From contig CAYOJK010000001.1 of NCBI GenBank assembly GCA_964404285.1, positions 124,001-188,000 of the forward strand: a stretch of DNA of 64,000 nt, in the 5' to 3' direction. The notes under the pieces were generated by a model that was not told the origin of the DNA, searched no databases, and worked only from the letters and a program-made list of their open reading frames with translations. Shown here one piece after another: positions 8,790 through 18,117 of this stretch (position 1 is its first letter; every line of letters begins with the position of its first letter). The stretch comes from JBASEY01 sp964404285 (lineage in GTDB: Bacteria > CSSED10-310). Made by a program: the position numbers and the translations under genes.

Positions 8790-10694
8790 TTAGTTTGATT
8801 CTTCAAATTCAGCATCGACGACATCATTTTGACCGGATTTATGCGTTTCTTCCTGCCCTGTATAAGTGTTGGATGTATTCTGCTGCTGATTTGCCTGAGC
8901 TTCTTTGTAGATGATCTCAGCCAATTTATGAGATGCCTGAGTCAATGCGCTTATTTTCTGCTCTATTTCAAATTTATCACCATTCTCTACAACAGATTTC
9001 AAGTCTTCGATCGCTGTGCGAACAGCGCCGGCTTCAACATCAGAAATCTTATCCGAATTTTCATTCAGAACTTTCTCGGTGTTGTAAATCAGATTATCTG
9101 CCTGATTGCGGATATCGATAAGCTCTCGCTGTTTTTTATCACTATCAGCATGAGCGTCTGCATCATCAACCATTTTATTGATTTCATCTTTCGATAAACC
9201 TGAAGATGCTGTAATGGTAATTCTCTGCTCTTTTCCCGTGCCCAGATCCTTTGCCGACACATTGACGATACCGTTTGCATCGATGTCGAAAGAGACTTCA
9301 ATCTGAGGCATTCCCCTGGGAGCCGGTGGAATACCAACCAAGTTAAATCGACCTAAAGTTCTGTTTTGGTTTGCCATAGGCCTTTCGCCCTGTAGAACAT
9401 GGATTTCAACCTGAGTTTGATTGTCAGCCGCTGTTGAAAAAACCTCGCTTTTCTTAGTCGGTATCGTTGTATTACGCTCGATCAGCTTTGTCATAACACC
9501 ACCAAGCGTTTCAATACCCAGCGATAACGGCGTCACATCCAGCAACAAGACATCCTTGACATCTCCCGCAAGAATACCTCCCTGTATGGCGGCGCCAAGG
9601 GAAACAACTTCATCAGGGTTCACACCTTTGTGAGGATCCCTTCTGAAAAAGTCACGTACCATTTCCTGCACTTTGGGGATACGTGTCGAACCACCAACCA
9701 GAACCACTTCATCGATCGCATCAGGCTCTAATCCGGCATCTTTCAGAGCTTTTCGACAAGGTTCCAAAGTGCGTTTTAATTCATCTTCAACCAACTGTTC
9801 AAATTTAGCTCGCGTTAAAGTCATCACCAAATGTTTCGGCCCAGATGCATCAGCAGTTATAAAGGGTAGATTAATAGAGGTCTCTTTAACACTGGACAAC
9901 TCGATTTTAGCCTTTTCCGCTGCTTCCCGAAGACGCTGAAGAGCCATGGGGTCATTCGACAAATCGATGCCCTGTTCCTTTTTGAATTCTGTTGTGATCC
10001 AGGTGTAAATTTTGTGATCCAAATTATCTCCACCCAAATGGGTATCACCATTGGTCGATTTGACTTCCACCACCTGATCACCCACTTCCAAAATGGATAT
10101 ATCAAATGTCCCACCACCAAAATCATAGACTGCTATGGTCTGATCTTCTTTCTTTTCCAAACCATACGCCAAGGCCGCTGCCGTGGGTTCATTGATGATT
10201 CTCTCCACCTTCAACCCGGCAATTGTACCGGCATCTTTGGTTGCCTGGCGTTGACTGTCATTGAAGTATGCAGGAACAGTGATCACCGCTCGAGTTATTT
10301 TTTCACCCAGATAATCTTCAGCGGCCTGTTTGAGTTTCTGTAATACCATGGCAGAAAGCTCCGGAGGGCTGAATTGCTTGTCATCGATTTTTATTCTGAC
10401 ATCACCATTTTTCCCCTCAACAACTTTGAAAGGAACCATACCGATTTCTTCAGCTACCTCACGATAACGTCGACCCATAAACCGTTTGATTGAATACACT
10501 GTTTTTTCAGGATTTGTTACGGCCTGCCGCTTGGCCACTTGACCGACAACCCTGCTACCATCTTTGACGAAACCAATGACAGACGGTGTTGTCCTATTAC
10601 CTTCCTCATTCGGAATAATCGTCGGTTCGCCACCTTCCATCACAGAAACACATGAATTTGTTGTTCCAAGATCTATTCCTATTACTTTGCTCAT
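8790..10694 (-). CDS. dnaK: Chaperone DnaK (Hsp70)
   Basis: 634 residues, normal bacterial length. Seen: IGIDLGTTNSCV at the N-terminus, adenosine/phosphate loops VYDFGGGTFDIS (about 190-200) and VLVGGSTRIPKVQ (about 335-347), the DVTPLSLGIETLGG start of the substrate domain (about 385), and a C-terminal lid ending in the acidic DVVDAEFEE tail common in bacteria. Role: ATP-driven folding chaperone and, in HspR systems, co-repressor of its own operon. AAGGAGG sits 7 bases before the ATG. It is the first gene of the operon dnaK-dnaJ-hspR-dnaJ. grpE is not in the window. Confidence 0.98.
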   Translation of the reverse strand: MSKVIGIDLGTTNSCVSVMEGGEPTIIPNEEGNRTTPSVIGFVKDGSRVVGQVAKRQAVTNPEKTVYSIKRFMGRRYREVAEEIGMVPFKVVEGKNGDVRIKIDDKQFSPPELSAMVLQKLKQAAEDYLGEKITRAVITVPAYFNDSQRQATKDAGTIAGLKVERIINEPTAAALAYGLEKKEDQTIAVYDFGGGTFDISILEVGDQVVEVKSTNGDTHLGGDNLDHKIYTWITTEFKKEQGIDLSNDPMALQRLREAAEKAKIELSSVKETSINLPFITADASGPKHLVMTLTRAKFEQLVEDELKRTLEPCRKALKDAGLEPDAIDEVVLVGGSTRIPKVQEMVRDFFRRDPHKGVNPDEVVSLGAAIQGGILAGDVKDVLLLDVTPLSLGIETLGGVMTKLIERNTTIPTKKSEVFSTAADNQTQVEIHVLQGERPMANQNRTLGRFNLVGIPPAPRGMPQIEVSFDIDANGIVNVSAKDLGTGKEQRITITASSGLSKDEINKMVDDADAHADSDKKQRELIDIRNQADNLIYNTEKVLNENSDKISDVEAGAVRTAIEDLKSVVENGDKFEIEQKISALTQASHKLAEIIYKEAQANQQQNTSNTYTGQEETHKSGQNDVVDAEFEESN

Positions 10695-10731
10695 AGTTGG
10701 TCCTCCTTGTTAAACACTTGACCTGATCACT

Positions 10732-10760
10732 AATATAAACTCTTAGTCTGATATTGTCAA
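10732..10760 (-). promoter_or_regulatory. Sigma70 promoter of the dnaK operon
   Basis: On the minus strand a perfect -35 TTGACA (10760-10755), a 17-base spacer and a -10 TATATT (10737-10732) precede dnaK by about 38 bases. The -35 box overlaps the last codons of the upstream M20 peptidase gene, so the operon has its own start although the two genes are in the same direction. Such a strong promoter implies that repression, not activation, sets the level. Confidence 0.8.
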
Positions 10761-10761
10761 G
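10741..10761 (-). promoter_or_regulatory. HAIR-like HspR operator over the dnaK -35 region
   Basis: On the minus strand: CTTGACA, 7 bases, ACTAAGA. The HspR consensus is CTTGAGT-N7-ACTCAAG; 5 of 7 and 4 of 7 bases agree and the spacing is exact. It covers the -35 box and the first part of the spacer, where repressor binding would block RNA polymerase. A further half-site-like GTCAAG lies at 10722-10717, downstream of the -10 box. The call rests mainly on spacing, location and the hspR gene in the same operon. Confidence 0.5.
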
Positions 10762-11935
10762 CTTTTTTCTGTGACCACCATTGTATCCAGGTCTCGACTA
10801 ACAAGGGAACTAACGTGACACCATCAATCAAATCTTTGATTTCAATGTATTCATCGTGGCTGTGAACCGCTGTTTGCCCTGTGCCGATAACCGCAGTTTG
10901 AATTTTATTTGCATTAAAAACGTTGGCATCACTTCCTCCCATATTCCTGCTTTGCATCACTTCACGCCCAATTGCAGTCAGAGCCTGAGATGCACAAGCA
11001 ACAACAGGACTATCGGAGCTAAGCAAGAACCCATCAAATTCACGATGAACCTGCACATCGATCATCGATGAAACCACTTTTTCAGCCACATTGACGTGCC
11101 ATTTTTTACGAGTGTTTTCACAAATATTATGAAGTACTTCCGTCAATGCATCGATTGTGTTCAGGTTATGGCTTCGTATTTCTAATTCTGTGATACACGT
11201 ATCTGGAACAACGTTCCTTGCGGCGCCTCCAGAAATCGTCCCGACATTTGAGGTTGTTTCCGGATCGATTTGGCCGAAAGGAAATTTTTTCAAGATATCG
11301 GACATGATCAAAATGCTATTGATGCCTTCATCGGGATTAACGGCAGCATGAGAAGATCTCCCATTGGCAGTTACGGTGATTGCATTATAGTATGGAGCTC
11401 CTATTCCGATTCTTCCGAGACCACTGGAGTCCAGCGAAAAACCATGTTTTGATTTAAGTTGTCCATAGTCTAAACCTATCGCTCCTTGAAGCCCGCTTTC
11501 TTCGCTGACGGTCAATACCACTTCGATTGTGCAAGGGTGTGTTTTATACTTTTTGAACAATTCTTTCAATCCAACCAGAATCATCACCAGCCCGGCCCTG
11601 TTATCCGCACCTAAAATCGTATCCGTTTCACTGATTATTCTTGTTCCTCTAATGATTGGAACAATTTGGCCGCCCGGTTCAACTGTGTCCATATGGGCAT
11701 TTAAAAGAATTGGAGGTATCGTGGTATCTTCTCCTTCAAAAACAGCAATAATATTTCCTGCATTTCCACCTGTTTTTGTGCCCGCATCATCTTCAATAAC
11801 GCGCGCTCCCATGCTCTGAAGCATTTCTTTACAAAAATCTGCTGTCTCCCGTTCATGGCCTGAGGGCGCATGTATCCGGGCTAATTCTATAAACAATTCA
11901 ACAGGTAATATATTTTTATCATGAAATGATTTCAT
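10757..11935 (-). CDS. M20 family metallopeptidase, peptidase T-like
   Basis: 392 residues. Seen: metal-ligand motif NAHMDTVEPG (about 79-88), ILGADNRAGL with the bridging Asp (about 115-124), catalytic SEESG (about 147-151), SLDSSG, and the C-terminal HSHDEY ligand (about 360), in the order of the M20/peptidase T-like subfamily (TIGR01883 type). A dimerisation domain with GRSSHAAVNPDEGIN lies between. Role: cytoplasmic zinc aminopeptidase on small peptides, or a related amide hydrolase; the exact substrate is not visible. Its stop lies inside the dnaK promoter region. No link to heat shock beyond neighbourhood is evident. Confidence 0.88.
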   Translation of the reverse strand: MKSFHDKNILPVELFIELARIHAPSGHERETADFCKEMLQSMGARVIEDDAGTKTGGNAGNIIAVFEGEDTTIPPILLNAHMDTVEPGGQIVPIIRGTRIISETDTILGADNRAGLVMILVGLKELFKKYKTHPCTIEVVLTVSEESGLQGAIGLDYGQLKSKHGFSLDSSGLGRIGIGAPYYNAITVTANGRSSHAAVNPDEGINSILIMSDILKKFPFGQIDPETTSNVGTISGGAARNVVPDTCITELEIRSHNLNTIDALTEVLHNICENTRKKWHVNVAEKVVSSMIDVQVHREFDGFLLSSDSPVVACASQALTAIGREVMQSRNMGGSDANVFNANKIQTAVIGTGQTAVHSHDEYIEIKDLIDGVTLVPLLVETWIQWWSQKKA

Positions 11936-12104
11936 CTAACTCTCCTTGCTTCAAACGATAAAAAGCAGCAACAAAGCCTCATTATTTATTTTAACAGGCT
12001 CTTACATCCCACGAAATATAATTCAGGAGTTGTGTTATTTTTCAGAAAAGCAAACAGAAAACTGCCGGAATTTTAACTGCCAAACCGTTTATTTAGAGTG
12101 GCAT

Positions 12105-12665
12105 CTAGTTTTTAGAATCCGGTTTTGGTGTTCGCTTTGACGATCCACAGGGCGGAAAGGTCGGCATTCTTTCAAAATCGGATCCTTTCTTGACAGGTTT
12201 GATTGAATTACCACAGATAACCGGTTCAAAACCGCTATGAAGTGATGCTGGATTCACATACCAGTCATCCTCTTCCCAAATCCAGCTCATTGTTTTTCTC
12301 CGCGCCAAGGATGGAGATGGCAAACCAGCCCTAAATCCCATTTCGACCATGTAAGCCATGCCTTCATCACCATCGATGTCTATCGCTTCGATAAAAACTG
12401 CCACCAAGCCAATAGAAATCCCAACAGCATAATTCTGAAAATCATCAAAACTCATCTCTCTTCGAAATGCCGGAGAGAACAGTTGATATAGAGTGTCCAT
12501 GTTAGCGGACTTTTGACTAGAAATATAATCTTCTACTCTTGCTCTCAAGCGACGTTGCTGCATCATCGTCTTGTCCATTCCCGGTTTTTCAACAGCAGAG
12601 CTAACTGATATCAGGCAAAAAACCAATAATGAATAAAATGCCAATATCCTTGTAAAGGTTCTCAT
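12105..12665 (-). CDS. Secreted hypothetical protein
   Basis: 186 residues, no family recognised. An N-terminal signal sequence (hydrophobic ILAFYSLLVFCLISVSSA, cleavage after SSA plausible) precedes a helical region (RRLRARVEDYISSQKSANMDTLYQLFSPAFRREMSF in parts) and a short alpha/beta part with EDDWYVNPASLH, which loosely recalls SnoaL/NTF2-like folds where a variable pocket is followed by W-E-D-D-W. Start and the upstream TPR gene stop overlap as ATGA (12662-12665), so the two are translationally coupled and probably act together in the envelope. Confidence 0.6.
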   Translation of the reverse strand: MRTFTRILAFYSLLVFCLISVSSAVEKPGMDKTMMQQRRLRARVEDYISSQKSANMDTLYQLFSPAFRREMSFDDFQNYAVGISIGLVAVFIEAIDIDGDEGMAYMVEMGFRAGLPSPSLARRKTMSWIWEEDDWYVNPASLHSGFEPVICGNSIKPVKKGSDFERMPTFPPCGSSKRTPKPDSKN

Positions 12666-13738
12666 CTCTCCTCCTCATTTTCAGATACAATTGCATCATC
12701 TGAAATGATGACTCTTTCAGGCGCAAAAAACAAGACCTCTTCCATAAGCTCCTCTACCCTGTCGTATTTGTGCTGATCTCGAAAAATAGTCGCCATCAGT
12801 TGAAGACGCAATCCTTCGAAGTAGGCTATACCCAGCCCTTCCATTTCATCCAGAAGAACCATGGCTTTGTCCAGGTTTGAATCTGCGTATTCTTTTCTAG
12901 CCTGAACCAGTTTTTTCATCCAAGGCAATAATTGAGATTGTTCTGTCAGTTCCATCTGCAGGAAAACCTTTTCAATTTCATCAATGGACGCATTCTGAGC
13001 GGATAACAGCTCAACTTTCTCAGCTAGATAAAGCTCGTTTGAGGGATCTTTTGATAGCAGGCTATCAATTAACGATGCCACCTCAGAATAATTTTTATCT
13101 CCAATATAGATTCTAACTAAAGTCAAATCCAGTGATTTTCTCAACGTACTATCAACAGGGACTTTTTGAATTAACTCTTTGCTTTGCTCTCTTTTACCAT
13201 TTAACAATAAAGACTTGATATAAATTTGATTCATTCGGGCATCACCCTGTGCAAAACCATAACCTCTCGTTGCCATTTCCTCGGCCATTTTCCAGTCTTT
13301 TTTTTCCATGTATATCTGAGCCATATTATAATATGGCATATGGTAAGATTTATGAAACTCGGTCGACTTCTGGTAAGATTCTATGGCTTTGTCCAGTTCG
13401 CCTTCACGCCAATAAACACCGGCAATGTTATTATGATATGCAGCATTCGATGGTTTTTCCTTCATAAGCTCTTCCCAAATTTTAATGGCTTTTTCAGGTT
13501 CATTTACATATTCGGCATATAAAATTGCCAAATTATTCTTTATATGTTCTAGATCTGGCTTTAGGTCCAAAGCATTCAAAAATTTTTTTTCAGCTTGAGA
13601 ATAGTCTTGTGTCTGAATAGCAATCGCTGCTTCTCTTTCCAGTTGCCATAGCCGGCGAGTCACTGCTTTTTCTTTATTGACACATCCGGGAAAGATGAAG
13701 AAACTGATCAACAATATAAAGCTACATTTTATTTTCAT
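12662..13738 (-). CDS. TPR-repeat lipoprotein
   Basis: 358 residues. Lipoprotein signal with lipobox FPGC at about residue 18. At least four to five tetratricopeptide repeats follow between residues 38 and 190, for example YSQAEKKFLNALDLKPD, NIAGVYWREGELDKAIESYQ and YNMAQIYMEKKDWKMAEEMA, then degenerate helices. Role: protein-protein scaffold on the periplasmic face of a membrane; the partner is unknown. It is coupled by ATGA overlap to the secreted protein at 12105 and lies 81 bases downstream of a YfhO-type membrane protein, suggesting an envelope cluster. Confidence 0.8.
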   Translation of the reverse strand: MKIKCSFILLISFFIFPGCVNKEKAVTRRLWQLEREAAIAIQTQDYSQAEKKFLNALDLKPDLEHIKNNLAILYAEYVNEPEKAIKIWEELMKEKPSNAAYHNNIAGVYWREGELDKAIESYQKSTEFHKSYHMPYYNMAQIYMEKKDWKMAEEMATRGYGFAQGDARMNQIYIKSLLLNGKREQSKELIQKVPVDSTLRKSLDLTLVRIYIGDKNYSEVASLIDSLLSKDPSNELYLAEKVELLSAQNASIDEIEKVFLQMELTEQSQLLPWMKKLVQARKEYADSNLDKAMVLLDEMEGLGIAYFEGLRLQLMATIFRDQHKYDRVEELMEEVLFFAPERVIISDDAIVSENEEER

Positions 13739-13819
13739 AGTAAACTCCCCTAGGAAATTAACAGGTAAAGCGTAACACCCAAAGACACCTTTTTCAATAT
13801 CCTTCCATGAAATCTATTC

Positions 13820-16243
13820 TCATAAAAACCAGTTTGCCAGCGAATCATTCCAAATAGAGTTACGCAAAAAATATCCGGCAACTATTAAAATCACCACAAT
13901 GGCCGACCATGTATAAAGGCCATTCAGATCCGGTTGATCATCAGGTGTCTTTTCTTTAAAAAAATAATTCGATTGATACTTATTGGATAAAACAAAAACA
14001 TAAAACAGTAACACAAGTAATGTAATAAATAGACCTAATCGGTAGGATACAGGATCATAAATCAGGTTCAAACGATGAAACCCCGCTGGTAACAACAGTG
14101 CCTGAAACAAAAGATCACCTCGATACATCCGAATTGGTTTGTTATCAACGAAAGCTTTCCATCCCTGATCAAATGCCTCAGAAATAACTATGCAGCCGGG
14201 ATCATCCATCTGGACAGTAATTTCCTTTGAGTGCTCCGTCTGTCGATCGATAGAGATTGTTCCGTGCAATTGTTCGCTATTATACTGGCTCTCGCTCTCT
14301 AAGCCCACTATCAATACTTCCCTCGAACTCAGCGAACGGTCTGCTATGAGTTTTAATATACTTTCATCATCAGCGTCAGTTGCTAAGGGTATTCTGAAAT
14401 CAACAGCTTTTCCCCTATAAGGCTCAGAAATTTCATCAATCACCCAGTTGTCTTTTGCTATCAGTTCACTGCCTTTAAACAATTTGTTGGCAACTGGTGA
14501 ACATATATATCTGACATTAAAATATTTTATAATATGCCGCTCAAGTCTTCCGGCATTCTGTGCCCATAAGGTATAACTCGAATAATGCAAAGGACTCCAT
14601 TCATCAAATGTCAGCAATTTCAATTTGTGTATCATACCGGAATACATCGGAAATACATCTTTGAGCCTGGCATAATCGCTGTGGTCTTTTTTAATCCATC
14701 CACCATGCCAGTCTTCTGGAATGAGTATTGAGCTGGAATGATACAACGACATTATACGGGAATCCTGATCTGTGATAGAGGTCATTCCAAGCGGCTCAGC
14801 AAACAACAAACTTTTATCACCTGTTGAAGGATAGGCGTGATGCGCCCAAAACAGTTCGGAGAACACCAGCAATGGGATCAGAAGCCCTGCCTGTTTATGC
14901 TTAACAACCCAGATAACAGCAATCAGGCCAGTGGTTAGTATCAGAAAGACAAGGGCTCCGAAGCATGCTTTTTGAAATTGAGGATTTGTATTCCAAGCTT
15001 GATTTTGGCGAAGAAACATCCATGCAGCGGTGAGTAACACCAATAAGCTCGGTAAACTCCTTGTAAAATACTTCCGACAGGTTTCTTTACTTTTTTCGGA
15101 GACCAAATCATTTGCCGTGTGCGCTAACAAACCTGAAAATCCAATAATCATCAGAAACGCCCATCTGGCAGGAGCTCTAAGCATATTGGTGAAAGGTAGT
15201 AAGCGAAGGATATCGGTACTTAAACTGTAAGGTCCTAAAGATAGAAAAAGCCCAGTTACGATACAAAATCCAAAAAAACGAACTCGTCGTGATTTCCATG
15301 AGGTGGCTAGAGCAAGCGCCACAGTTGAAAGACCAATAAATATATTCAATTCCCATTCATAAGCAGGCCACCTGTTAATATCGAACGATCCTGTTGCTGC
15401 GTTACCGAACGGATCATTCAAAATCAAATTTGGGATATAGGAGGGTGGCAGAGGCATTTGGGCTGAAAACATATTGGGTGACAGGTCGATACTTCTAGAT
15501 GCCTCAAACATGAGTTCTGCCGTTGGTAATAATTGCCAGGCTCCCATAATTATCCCTGCCACTGTAATCATCGTCAGTAGAACGATTTTTTGTCTATAAG
15601 GAATAAATACTGGGCCCAACAGGCCATAAAGCCATAACAATGTGATCGTTATAACTATCACTTGTGGATGCCCGGCAAGGCAAATCAGCGCTAATATCGC
15701 CATACCGGATGCAATCGGTTTAACCGAATCGACTTTTCCAAAACCCTTTTGAAAGGTGATGACAGATAATAACCAAGGAGCCCAACTCAAAGCTTGAATA
15801 TAGTTTACAAACATCAACTTACGAATGACATAACCGGAAAATGTGCAGCAAACAGCTCCAGCCAAAGCAGCTACCGGCACATAACGGAATCTTCTAAATA
15901 AAAAATAAAAACCATAACTCATCCACAACACGTGGATAATTAGCGTCAAATTATACGCCTGCACAAACGATAACAGATTATAAAACGGCCAGATCAATAA
16001 ATAAGATGCGCCACTCTGCCCTTCCGCGAATAAAGGAAAACCTGCAGCAGAAAACGGACACCATAAAGGCATTCGTCCTTCGTTGATTTGACTGAAAGCA
16101 TAATACCGGAAAGGAACATTTTGAAAGCCGTGATCCATATAGAAAAAAAGCTCGTCTGTTTTAAAAGCTTTTAAAAAAAACAGGCAAGTCAGGAGCGTTA
16201 GAATAGCTATCGGTATCCAATTTTTTTTTATCAGCGCCCACAC
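13820..16243 (-). CDS. YfhO-family multi-pass membrane protein (GT-C-like)
   Basis: About 807 residues from the GTG at 16243; a TTG at 16300 would add 19 residues inside the preceding gene. Seen: an N-terminal membrane segment, the lumenal loop with DHGFQNVPFRYYAFSQI and MPLWCPFSAAGFPLFAEGQSG that marks the YfhO family, about a dozen further hydrophobic segments, a soluble periplasmic-like part around residues 500-740 and two membrane segments near the C-terminus. YfhO-type proteins are GT-C-fold enzymes tied to sugar decoration of lipoteichoic acid or other surface polymers in Gram-positives; in other bacteria the substrate is unknown. It overlaps the stop of the upstream lipoprotein by 13 bases. 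Confidence 0.8.
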   Translation of the reverse strand: MWALIKKNWIPIAILTLLTCLFFLKAFKTDELFFYMDHGFQNVPFRYYAFSQINEGRMPLWCPFSAAGFPLFAEGQSGASYLLIWPFYNLLSFVQAYNLTLIIHVLWMSYGFYFLFRRFRYVPVAALAGAVCCTFSGYVIRKLMFVNYIQALSWAPWLLSVITFQKGFGKVDSVKPIASGMAILALICLAGHPQVIVITITLLWLYGLLGPVFIPYRQKIVLLTMITVAGIIMGAWQLLPTAELMFEASRSIDLSPNMFSAQMPLPPSYIPNLILNDPFGNAATGSFDINRWPAYEWELNIFIGLSTVALALATSWKSRRVRFFGFCIVTGLFLSLGPYSLSTDILRLLPFTNMLRAPARWAFLMIIGFSGLLAHTANDLVSEKSKETCRKYFTRSLPSLLVLLTAAWMFLRQNQAWNTNPQFQKACFGALVFLILTTGLIAVIWVVKHKQAGLLIPLLVFSELFWAHHAYPSTGDKSLLFAEPLGMTSITDQDSRIMSLYHSSSILIPEDWHGGWIKKDHSDYARLKDVFPMYSGMIHKLKLLTFDEWSPLHYSSYTLWAQNAGRLERHIIKYFNVRYICSPVANKLFKGSELIAKDNWVIDEISEPYRGKAVDFRIPLATDADDESILKLIADRSLSSREVLIVGLESESQYNSEQLHGTISIDRQTEHSKEITVQMDDPGCIVISEAFDQGWKAFVDNKPIRMYRGDLLFQALLLPAGFHRLNLIYDPVSYRLGLFITLLVLLFYVFVLSNKYQSNYFFKEKTPDDQPDLNGLYTWSAIVVILIVAGYFLRNSIWNDSLANWFL

Positions 16244-17094
16244 CCTCGTTGACCCGGCGCCATGGAATTTGAGCTTGCTTGTGAATCCGACCACGCCCAA
16301 TACGGTGCCGTAGAACCCCTTGTTCCTGAAGAATAAGAAGTCTCAGCATTATTTTGCTGCATTTGTCTGCCCCGTCCAGTAAAACGAGACTCAGCCCTGT
16401 CAGCGCCGGCCATTTCTTTTTCTCTCTTCATTTCTTCTTCTTTTTCCCGTTCTTGTTGAGAAGCGGGGCGTCTTTGATTGTTCCCGGGGACAGCTCTTTG
16501 CTGTGTCGGGCCGCCACCGGCTACCGGCTGCCGGCCTCCTCTGGCCGGAGGTCTCCCCGCAACTTGGGATGGTTTCAACTGCAGCAATGCAATCTCTTCC
16601 CCACGCATTAGGGTTACCCGATTAGATTCTATCAATGATATCAAATAATCACCTATCCACTCACCTTGTCCATACTTTCGCACCTTGTTTCGCATCGATG
16701 GATCAGCGTCATTTGCATTTTTTATGAAGGCATAACTACTTTTATCAACAGTCTTCTGCAGTGTGCCAACCAATTCCAAATTTGGCACATCTATCTGCAT
16801 GCGCGCTGGTGTCGGCTCTGGTTCAACAGGAATATCTTCCTGTCCAATATCTAGAAAAACTCTATCTGGACTGAAAAGTGTTTTCAGATAAATATCGTCG
16901 TATTTCATTTGGGATCCAGAAGATTTCTTTAGCTGAATATTTGGATTGGCTGTTATATCATCCGCAATGAAAACAGCGTCTTCAATCTCATCAGAAACCC
17001 AATCTGTCACGTCGACTTCTGAACACCCGAACAAACATAGCATCAGAACAATCGACAAAATACTTGTTAAAATCCACCTTTCGAAAAACTTCAT
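16231..17094 (-). CDS. GspC/PilP-like lipoprotein with disordered Gln/Arg/Gly-rich tail
   Basis: 287 residues from the ATG at 17094, chosen because it gives a clean lipoprotein signal (lipobox LFGC at about residue 23) and starts 7 bases after the previous gene's stop. Residues about 85-180 read PNLELVGTL, SYAFIKN, EWIGDYLISLIESNRVTLMRGEEIALLQL: the beta pattern of the homology region of type II secretion GspC and of pilus assembly PilP. The remaining third is low complexity, with RPPARGGRQP, QQEREKEEEMKREKE and GRGRQMQQNNAE. Role (inference): periplasmic link between an inner-membrane secretion or pilus platform and a secretin. No other T2SS gene is in the window except the pilin at 43749. 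Confidence 0.6.
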   Translation of the reverse strand: MKFFERWILTSILSIVLMLCLFGCSEVDVTDWVSDEIEDAVFIADDITANPNIQLKKSSGSQMKYDDIYLKTLFSPDRVFLDIGQEDIPVEPEPTPARMQIDVPNLELVGTLQKTVDKSSYAFIKNANDADPSMRNKVRKYGQGEWIGDYLISLIESNRVTLMRGEEIALLQLKPSQVAGRPPARGGRQPVAGGGPTQQRAVPGNNQRRPASQQEREKEEEMKREKEMAGADRAESRFTGRGRQMQQNNAETSYSSGTRGSTAPYWAWSDSQASSNSMAPGQRGCGR

Positions 17095-17101
17095 GTTCCG
17101 C

Positions 17102-18091
17102 CTATTCGAGTGTCCCCCAACTCTGGCCTCCGTCATCGCTGAATACAACCCCGGAAGATGTCGTAAAAATAAGATGATCAAAATTATTCCGATCAACATC
17201 TATAGAAAAGGTTAGAAAACGGTTGCTTGCCAAATACCGTAGATCATAATGGTTTCTTTTTTCCAACGTGATCATCAAAGGCGCAACTCCGATTGTCGCC
17301 GCCATGAAAACATTCGCTTTCTGGGGATGACGCTTGATAAAAGTCGGTCGAGCCGACATAAAAGATATATTGAAATACTCCTGGTTTTCACCCAGAGCAA
17401 AATAGCTAAACCCACCTTTTTTTAAATGGGCGCCATGTTCTAAAGTTTTTTCCGGAATACTCACTAATTCTCCCGTCTCCCAATTACATCGATAGCGAGA
17501 CTCTTTCGTTCCAGAAATCAAAAACCATTCATCACTAATAATATCCGAAAAAGCAAATACAATCCTATCTTCATAAGGTTCCATCGAAACGGTTTTATTC
17601 ACTATCAACTCATTCCCATCAAAGGAGCAAAGCGCTATCGTGTCCGTACCGGCAAATAAGATTTTGTCAGGTAAACTATCATGAAAAAGAATGGATTTCA
17701 CAATGCCGACTGATGCCTGCTGAAGCAAATCCAATTTTGTATATTTGAAAACGTTGTCAGCAAAGAAGCTGAGATACACATCACCTTGATCCGATGCAAA
17801 GGCCACATGACCTTCCTTATGCGGATTAGACATCATAGCTGTAATCACAGTATCTTCTAACACCTTTTCTGTAACTTTTTTACTCCCGATCTCAATAATG
17901 GAAATCCCTTTTGAATCCCCTTTTATTACATACGACGAACTTAAAAACTGGGCATAAACCGGACGTTGATAAAAGGGCGGCGCAAACGGCAAACTAGCTC
18001 CGGGATTCACCTGTCCCCGAACTCCAGTAACAAATATTACCATTATCAACACGCTTGCCATCACTATTTTGTTCGTTAATTTTTTTGCCAT
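17102..18091 (-). CDS. Secreted beta-propeller-like protein with terminal Asp-box
   Basis: 329 residues from the ATG at 18091 (MAKKLTNKIVMASVLIMVIF, signal cut near VRGQ). The body is beta-rich with repeated blade-like strands, and the end carries FSDDGGQSWGTLE, a classic BNR/Asp-box (SxDxGxxW). Only one strong Asp-box is visible, so a sialidase activity is not supported; a ligand-binding or structural propeller is likelier. It follows a GT39-like membrane protein (stop 18118) and precedes the GspC/PilP-like lipoprotein by 7 bases, forming one minus-strand operon from 20106 to at least 13820. Confidence 0.6.
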   Translation of the reverse strand: MAKKLTNKIVMASVLIMVIFVTGVRGQVNPGASLPFAPPFYQRPVYAQFLSSSYVIKGDSKGISIIEIGSKKVTEKVLEDTVITAMMSNPHKEGHVAFASDQGDVYLSFFADNVFKYTKLDLLQQASVGIVKSILFHDSLPDKILFAGTDTIALCSFDGNELIVNKTVSMEPYEDRIVFAFSDIISDEWFLISGTKESRYRCNWETGELVSIPEKTLEHGAHLKKGGFSYFALGENQEYFNISFMSARPTFIKRHPQKANVFMAATIGVAPLMITLEKRNHYDLRYLASNRFLTFSIDVDRNNFDHLIFTTSSGVVFSDDGGQSWGTLE

Positions 18092-18117
18092 ATTAAAACC
18101 CCCTAACAGGCTCGAGT

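Noticed and set aside
10717..10761. Wide inverted repeat CTTGAC ... GTCAAG around the dnaK promoter as the HspR site
   Set aside because: The half-sites are 33 bases apart, far from the 7-base spacing of HAIR. The N7-spaced site at 10741-10761 was preferred.
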